Shown here in pieces: positions 54,622-59,147 of a DNA stretch of 59,147 nucleotides. The number at the start of each line of letters is the position of its first letter. Position 1 is the stretch's first letter. This DNA comes from Planotetraspora kaengkrachanensis (GTDB taxonomy: Bacteria; Actinomycetota; Actinomycetes; Streptosporangiales; Streptosporangiaceae): the NCBI RefSeq assembly GCF_016862895.1, contig NZ_BONV01000046.1, positions 1 to 59,147 of the forward strand. Direction: 5' to 3'. The notes under the pieces are model-generated. The model ran no database searches. It saw only the letters and a list, made by a program, of their open reading frames with translations, and was not told where the DNA came from. A program made the translations under genes and the position numbers.

Positions 54622-55518
54622 ATGAAGATTGGCTTTGCCGCTCCGGTCTCTGGTTCGTGGGCCACGCCGGACAACATGAAGCGGATAGCGGCCCAGGCCG
54701 AAGACCTCGGCTACAGCGGGCTGTGGACCTTCCAGCGGTTGCTGCACCCGGCGGAGAACCCGATGGCGCCGGCCTACCGCAGCGTGCAGGACCCCACCGT
54801 CGTCCTGTCGTTCCTGGCGGGGATCACCGAGCGGATCCGCCTGGGCGTCGCCATCATGAACCTGCCCTTCTACTCTCCGGCGCTGCTGGCCAAGCAGCTC
54901 GCCACCCTGCAGATCGTGTCCGGCGGCAGGCTGGACGCGGGCTTCGGGCTCGGCTGGCTCCCCGAGGAGTTCGTCGCCTCCGGCGTCTCGATCGAGCGCC
55001 GCGGCAAGCGGGGAGAGGAGGCGATCGAACTGATCCGGAGGTTGTGGACCGAGGACCTGGTCCAGCACGAGGGCGAGTTCTACGAGATGCCCCCGGCCAA
55101 CCAGGACCCCAAGCCGTCCACGCTGCCGGCGATCCTGCTGGGCGGAACCGCTCCGGTGGCCCTCAGGCGGGTGGGACGGCTGGCGGAGGGCTGGATCAGC
55201 TCCAGCCGCGCCGACCTTTCGAAGATCGACGAGCAGATCTCGATCGTGAAGGAGTCCGCCCAGGAGGCCGGGCGGGACCCGGAAGCTCTGCGGTTCATCG
55301 TCCGCGGGGTCACCAAGCCCGGCAAGGAGGCCGGGGGACCGCTGGCCGGGCCGTACGCCAAGATTCGCGAGGACATCGAGACGCTCGCGGCCAAGGGAGT
55401 GACCGAGGTGTTCCACGACCTCAACTTCAACCCCGAGTTCGGCAACCCCCTCGCCGACCCCGTGGAGGCGATGCGCCGGGCCGAGGAGGCGCTGGAAGAG
55501 CTCGCCCCCTCGTCCTGA
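54622..55518 (+). CDS. LLM class F420-dependent oxidoreductase
   Basis: This 298-residue luciferase-like monooxygenase has the family motifs QAEDLGYSGLWTFQRLLHP, RIRLGVAIMNLPFYSPALLAKQLATLQIVSGGRLDAGFGLGWLPEEF and LLGGTAPVALRRVGRLAEGWI. It is likely to use reduced F420 or FMN; the substrate is unknown. ATG 54622 is divergent from the APH-like gene. Confidence 0.87.
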   Translation: MKIGFAAPVSGSWATPDNMKRIAAQAEDLGYSGLWTFQRLLHPAENPMAPAYRSVQDPTVVLSFLAGITERIRLGVAIMNLPFYSPALLAKQLATLQIVSGGRLDAGFGLGWLPEEFVASGVSIERRGKRGEEAIELIRRLWTEDLVQHEGEFYEMPPANQDPKPSTLPAILLGGTAPVALRRVGRLAEGWISSSRADLSKIDEQISIVKESAQEAGRDPEALRFIVRGVTKPGKEAGGPLAGPYAKIREDIETLAAKGVTEVFHDLNFNPEFGNPLADPVEAMRRAEEALEELAPSS

Positions 55519-55537
55519 AGGACGTTCCCACGTCGTG

Positions 55538-55570
55538 ACGGGCGTCCCTGTCCTCGACAGGGGCGCCCGT
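55538..55570. terminator. Bidirectional hairpin terminator
   Basis: A 15-bp stem with one G-T pair (55538-55552 with 55556-55570) and a 3-nt loop lies between the two convergent luciferase-like genes. It should end transcription from both sides. Confidence 0.8.
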
Positions 55571-55588
55571 TCCCGTCAGGTCAGGGCC

Positions 55589-56632
55589 TCACGCCAGGCC
55601 GTACGCCTTGGCGATGAGCTCGTAGGACCGCCGGCGCACCGCGGCGCTGTGGACCATGGTCGTGATCATGAGTTCGTGGGCGCCGGTGCGCTTGCGCAGC
55701 TCCTCCAGACCGCTCCGGACCGTCTCCGGACTGCCGTACACCGTGGTGGACAGGCGGTCGCGGACGAACTCGGCCTCCAGCGGCGAGTACGCGTACTCCT
55801 GCGCGGCCTCCGGCGTCGGGAACCGGCCAGGGCGGCCGGACCGCAGGCGCAGGAACGACAGCGCGCTCGGCATGACCTGGCGCAGAGCCTCCTCGTCGGT
55901 GTCGGCCGCGACGGCGGCGACCCCGATCAGGCAGTACGGCTCGTCGAGCACCTCGGACGGCTGGAAGGTCGACCGGTAGAGGTCCAGCGCAGGCTCGGTG
56001 TTGGCGGCGCTGAAATGGTGCGCGAAGGCGAACGGCAGGCCGAGCAGGCCGGCGAGTTGCGCGCTGAAGCCGCTCGAGCCGAGGAGCCAGATCGGCGGAC
56101 GGGTGGGCCCGGAGGGCACCGCCTGGATCTTCGCGTACGGGTGCCCGTCGGGGAAGGAGCCGTCGAGGAAGCCGGTGAGCTCCGCCAGCGCGCGGGGGAA
56201 GTCGTCCGGATCCACCTCGGCCGATCGGCGCAGGGCGTTGGCGGTCGCCATGTCGGTGCCGGGCGCACGGCCGAGTCCGAGATCGATGCGCTCGGGGTGC
56301 AGCGCGTGCAGCGTTCCGAACTGCTCGGCGACGACCAGTGGCGCGTGGTTGGGCAACATGACGCCGCCGGACCCGATGCGGATCGTACGGGTCGCCGCCG
56401 CGAGGTGAGCGATGACGACGGCCGGAGACGAACTGGCGATGCCGGGCATGCCGTGGTGCTCGGCGACCCAGATCCGGTGATAACCCCACTCCTCGGCGCT
56501 GCGCGCCAGCTCCGTGGCGTCGGCGAGCGACTCCGACGGGGAGCTTCCCTCACTTACGGTCGCCAGCTCCAGAATCGACAGCGGAACCTCAGCCGACCCA
56601 CGCGGCACACCACGGATGTTGTCCTTGCCCAT
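55589..56632 (-). CDS. LLM class flavin-dependent oxidoreductase
   Basis: This 347-residue luciferase-like protein has [91 protein letters not shown] and [14 protein letters not shown], as in the TIGR03558-type subgroup. FMN is the likely cofactor. The ATG at 56632 lacks a clear ribosome site; GTG 56608, with AAGGA upstream, is an alternative. It is not related closely enough to the convergent LLM gene to call a duplicate. Confidence 0.85.
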   Translation of the reverse strand: MGKDNIRGVPRGSAEVPLSILELATVSEGSSPSESLADATELARSAEEWGYHRIWVAEHHGMPGIASSSPAVVIAHLAAATRTIRIGSGGVMLPNHAPLVVAEQFGTLHALHPERIDLGLGRAPGTDMATANALRRSAEVDPDDFPRALAELTGFLDGSFPDGHPYAKIQAVPSGPTRPPIWLLGSSGFSAQLAGLLGLPFAFAHHFSAANTEPALDLYRSTFQPSEVLDEPYCLIGVAAVAADTDEEALRQVMPSALSFLRLRSGRPGRFPTPEAAQEYAYSPLEAEFVRDRLSTTVYGSPETVRSGLEELRKRTGAHELMITTMVHSAAVRRRSYELIAKAYGLA

Positions 56633-56727
56633 GGAGGGGGCAACCGGCCGCCGGCTCCGGATATTTCGTCTTGGGAGCTTGTTTCGCTGGTTCCGTCTAC
56701 GTTTCTGATGTCGCCTACGGATTTTGC

Positions 56728-56790
56728 GGTGCTTCCGGTGCTTCCGGTGCGTCTGGGGCGTCTGGGGCTTCCGGTGCTTCCGCTGCTTCG
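56728..56790. repeat. 9-bp tandem repeat in the intergenic region
   Basis: Seven units of 9 bp (GGTGCTTCC type) encode a Gly-Ala-Ser repeat on the plus strand, between the divergent LLM and HAD genes. A 75-residue plus-strand reading spans it (56671-56898) but has no ribosome site or conserved domain, so I treat it as non-coding. The rest of 56633-56910 must hold the two promoters. Confidence 0.88.
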
Positions 56791-56910
56791 GGAGCGAGGT
56801 CGGCGGCACCCTGCTCGCCGGCTTCGCCTGTCGCCCGGAAGAGGCGGACTCCTGGACCCAGGCGGATCTCCGGTTATGCCCGAGTCACGCCGAACTGACA
56901 TGCTGGGCAC

Positions 56911-57690
56911 ATGAGCGAGCGAAAGCCGATCGAGTCCTGGCTGTCCGACATGGACGGCGTTCTGGTCCACGAGGGCCAGCCCGTGCCGGGCGCCGACGAG
57001 TTCATCAAGCGTCTGCGCGAGTCGGGGAAGCGGTTCCTCGTCCTGACGAACAACTCGATCTACACACCCAGGGACCTGTCCGTACGGCTGCGCGCGGCGG
57101 GGCTCGAGGTGCCGCCGGAGGCGATCTGGACCTCGGCGCTCGCGACCGCGAAGTTCCTGGCCGCTCAGCGGCCCGAAGGCTCCGCCTACGTGATCGGCGA
57201 GGCGGGCCTCACCACGGCGTTGCACGAGGTGGGCTACGTGCTGACCGACCTCGATCCCGACTACGTCGTGCTCGGCGAGACGCGGACGTACAGTTTCACC
57301 GCGATCACCCGGGCCATCCGGCTGATCGACAACGGCGCCCGGTTCATCGCGACCAACCCCGACGCCGTCGGGCCGTCGAACGAGGGCTCGCTGCCCGCCT
57401 GCGGCGCCGTGGCCGCCATGATCACCAAGGCCACCGGGGTCGAGCCGTACTTCGTGGGCAAGCCCAACCCGATGATGATGCGCAGCGCGCTCAACCAGAT
57501 CGACGCGCACAGCGAGACCACGGCCATGATCGGCGACCGGATGGACACCGACGTGGTCTGCGGCATCGAGGCCGGCCTGCACACGTTCCTCGTCCTCACC
57601 GGGGTGACCCAGAAGGACCAGATCGACCGGTACCCGTTCCGGCCGTCCAACGTGGTCAACTCGGTGGCGGACCTCATCGACCTGGTCTGA
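56911..57690 (+). CDS. HAD-IIA family phosphatase (NagD-like)
   Basis: This 259-residue phosphatase has the four HAD motifs: [18 protein letters not shown] (DxDxV), [14 protein letters not shown] (Lys) and GDRMDTDV. The C2-type cap between motifs II and III gives the HAD-IIA class. It should dephosphorylate a small phosphoester such as a nucleotide or sugar phosphate. The start ATG follows ACATG in a gap with a long repeat upstream. Confidence 0.9.
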   Translation: MSERKPIESWLSDMDGVLVHEGQPVPGADEFIKRLRESGKRFLVLTNNSIYTPRDLSVRLRAAGLEVPPEAIWTSALATAKFLAAQRPEGSAYVIGEAGLTTALHEVGYVLTDLDPDYVVLGETRTYSFTAITRAIRLIDNGARFIATNPDAVGPSNEGSLPACGAVAAMITKATGVEPYFVGKPNPMMMRSALNQIDAHSETTAMIGDRMDTDVVCGIEAGLHTFLVLTGVTQKDQIDRYPFRPSNVVNSVADLIDLV

Positions 57691-57802
57691 ACCCTGATGA
57701 TCGCCGCGTATCGGGGGTGGCCTGCATCGGCGGGGCCATGAGGTCGGGGCGTCTACCGATAACTGTCAGGACCTGGCAGGTACGTATGTGACGCTGGGCC
57801 GT

Positions 57803-58435
57803 ATGAATCGCGTGTACCTCGAGCTCGGGCCCAAGAAGGTCTTCGCCTGCTCGGTCGACTGGCCGGGGTGGTGCAGGATCGGCAGGTCCGAGGAGGCGGC
57901 CGTCGAGAACCTGATGCACTACGTCGGGCGATACCGCGTCATCGCGACCCGGGCCGGCCTGAACTTCGACCCCGGTGACCCCGTGGTGGTCGATCGGGTC
58001 GCGGGCGACTCGACCACTGATTTCGGCGCACCCTCCGCCTCGCCCGGCTTGGACCTCGATCGGGTGCCCGAGGACGAGGCCGCTCGGGCCGTGGCGTTGA
58101 TCCAGGCCGCCTGGTCCGTGTTCGCGGAGGTCTCCGCGGACTCTCCCGAGGAGTTGCGCAAGGGCCCGCGAGGAGGCGGCCGCGATCGCGACAAGATGGT
58201 CTCCCACGTGATCGAGGCCGAGCGGGCGTACGCCAGGAAGATCGGTGTGCGGCACAAGCCCCTGAAGGACGACGCGGCCCTCGCCGCCATGCGGAAGGAG
58301 ATCTCCGACGTACTCGGCCGTCCGTGGGAGGGAGGGCTGGTGATCGAGCGAGGCTGGTCGGCTCGGTACGCGGCCCGCCGCATCGCCTGGCATGTCATCG
58401 ACCACATCTGGGAGATGGAGGATCGGGCGACGTGA
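57803..58435 (+). CDS. DinB-like protein with HicB-like N-terminus
   Basis: This 210-residue protein has an N-terminal HicB-like segment (YLELGPKKVFACSVDWPGWCRIGRSEEAAVENL) and a C-terminal helical region that looks DinB-like (MVSHVIEAERAYARKIG, then RRIAWHVIDHIWEMEDR with a His pair typical of metal binding). DinB folds bind metal and can act in thiol or stress chemistry. ATG 57803 is preferred; GTG 57788 is an alternative. Confidence 0.65.
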   Translation: MNRVYLELGPKKVFACSVDWPGWCRIGRSEEAAVENLMHYVGRYRVIATRAGLNFDPGDPVVVDRVAGDSTTDFGAPSASPGLDLDRVPEDEAARAVALIQAAWSVFAEVSADSPEELRKGPRGGGRDRDKMVSHVIEAERAYARKIGVRHKPLKDDAALAAMRKEISDVLGRPWEGGLVIERGWSARYAARRIAWHVIDHIWEMEDRAT

Positions 58436-59005
58436 AGGGCGGAAGCGTCTCGGGTGCTCCTGCCTTGGGTCGGGGCCTCCCGGGCGTCGGGTTCTATGAG
58501 AGCGGCTTGGGCCGGTGCTCCGCGAGGCTCGGGCCCTAGCCCGATTTCGGACCGTCGCGCGTCACTCGTGACGTGGCCGTCCCGTCCGCTCCGTACACTC
58601 CGGCGATGCTCTGGGAAGCGGAGAGTCGACGATCGGCATGATGGCCGCGCGGCACCAGTTCGACGGGCTCACCGAGCGGGCGCAGAATCCCACGGCGGCG
58701 GTGTGGTGCACGGTCCCGTCGACACCCATGGAACACCGGGACCTTCGCGCGTGACCGATTCGAACGGATGCACCGTCATATACACGGTCCGACGCGCGGC
58801 ACGAGCTCGACGAACGTTTCAGCGCGATGATGCGGGCTCCTGAGGTCGAAGTTTGAGTGCGCGATGAGCTGGCACCCAGGCGGGGCGCGTGCTCGCACGG
58901 TATGCGCCCAGGGCCCGCGAGGCGGATGCATACCTGGGAAGGCGTTGCACCCATGCGGCACGCACCAGCCGGTGCGCGCTCAGTCGGCATTCACGCGGCG
59001 TGGGT
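58436..59005. other. Region without a supportable gene
   Basis: Readings in both directions here are short and lack recognisable domains. Around 58800-58857 a plus-strand tail (RHELDERFSAMM) looks like a protein end without a body, which may be a degraded gene. I assign nothing firmly. Confidence 0.5.
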
Positions 59006-59147
59006 TCATGTTCTTCGGGGTTGGTCGGGTGGGTTCGGGGTGGTGTTCGTTTGTCGTCCTGCCGCGTGGTCGGGTTTGGGGGTGGGGGTGCTGCGGCGGT
59101 AGCGGCGGCCGGTGTAGGCGTAGGCCCAGCGGTCTTTGCCGTCGCGA
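59006..59147 (-). CDS. 3' end of a truncated gene at the window edge
   Basis: An open minus-strand frame enters from the right edge and ends at 59006. It encodes about 46 residues: DGKDRWAYAYTGRRYRRS followed by a Pro/Asn/Thr-rich tail. The gene continues past the window, so its family cannot be named. Confidence 0.5.
   Translation of the reverse strand, partial: RDGKDRWAYAYTGRRYRRSTPTPKPDHAAGRQTNTTPNPPDQPRRT

Noticed and set aside
56671-56898. A 75-residue Gly-Ala-Ser repeat protein
   Set aside because: It arises from the 9-bp repeat; there is no start signal and it overlaps the promoter region of two divergent genes.

Overview
The window is about 72% GC, dense with GTG starts and ATGA/GTGA stop-start overlaps, and carries F420-type oxidoreductases, a DUF574-type methyltransferase, mutAB-meaB, IdeR/DtxR-type iron boxes and LacI-controlled secreted glycosidases. 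This points to a chromosomal segment of a high-GC filamentous actinomycete; Streptosporangiaceae is a reasonable guess but is not proven. No rRNA, tRNA, CRISPR array or complete insertion sequence was seen.

Layout. 1-433: a 21-bp minisatellite and an AT-richer leader. 434-5422: a tightly overlapping three-gene unit (DUF559-type nuclease, small helix-rich protein, fused AAA + HerA-type ATPase) that looks like a DNA-processing or anti-phage system and is the best candidate for something undescribed. 5498-7155: a two-gene KhtTU-like cation/H+ antiporter. 7195-7472: a decayed LigD-type ligase. 7501-8913: SnoaL-like protein and an SDR. 8992-18092: a self-contained glucan-degradation regulon of a DUF1996 secreted protein, a LacI regulator, a GH3 glycosidase and a giant GH16/TIM-barrel/CBM32 enzyme, with four copies of one 14-bp palindromic operator and a duplicated promoter and CBM block.

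18330-24323: exporter, small membrane protein, papain-like protein, lactonase, methyltransferase, DUF4253 protein and a LuxR regulator, including a nested divergent leaderless promoter. 24445-27777: peptide-type ABC binding protein and two permeases, without ATPases. 27802-32749: a SLOG protein, then a coupled three-gene peptidase operon (degenerate C39, S9, M20). 32988-34292: a divergent extra EF-Tu with residues at antibiotic-resistance positions and a tandem-repeat insertion. 34580-43900: DUF5925 AAA ATPase, a signal-less PGRP amidase, the methylmalonyl-CoA mutase operon with its GTPase chaperone, and a CehA/McbA metallohydrolase.

43965-48461: a four-gene TelA-type operon combining two binding-protein-like proteins (one fused to a VWA domain), TelA and an XpaC-like membrane protein. 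48619-51892: efeUOB iron uptake under two abutting iron boxes. 52109-59147: lipoprotein, zinc-ribbon protein, APH-like kinase with a pentapeptide repeat, two luciferase-like oxidoreductases, a HAD-IIA phosphatase, a DinB-like protein, an empty stretch and a truncated gene.

A recurring theme is short tandem repeats whose unit is a multiple of 3 bp. Three lie in frame inside conserved enzymes (GH3, EF-Tu, APH-like) at linker or loop positions, and others lie between genes.
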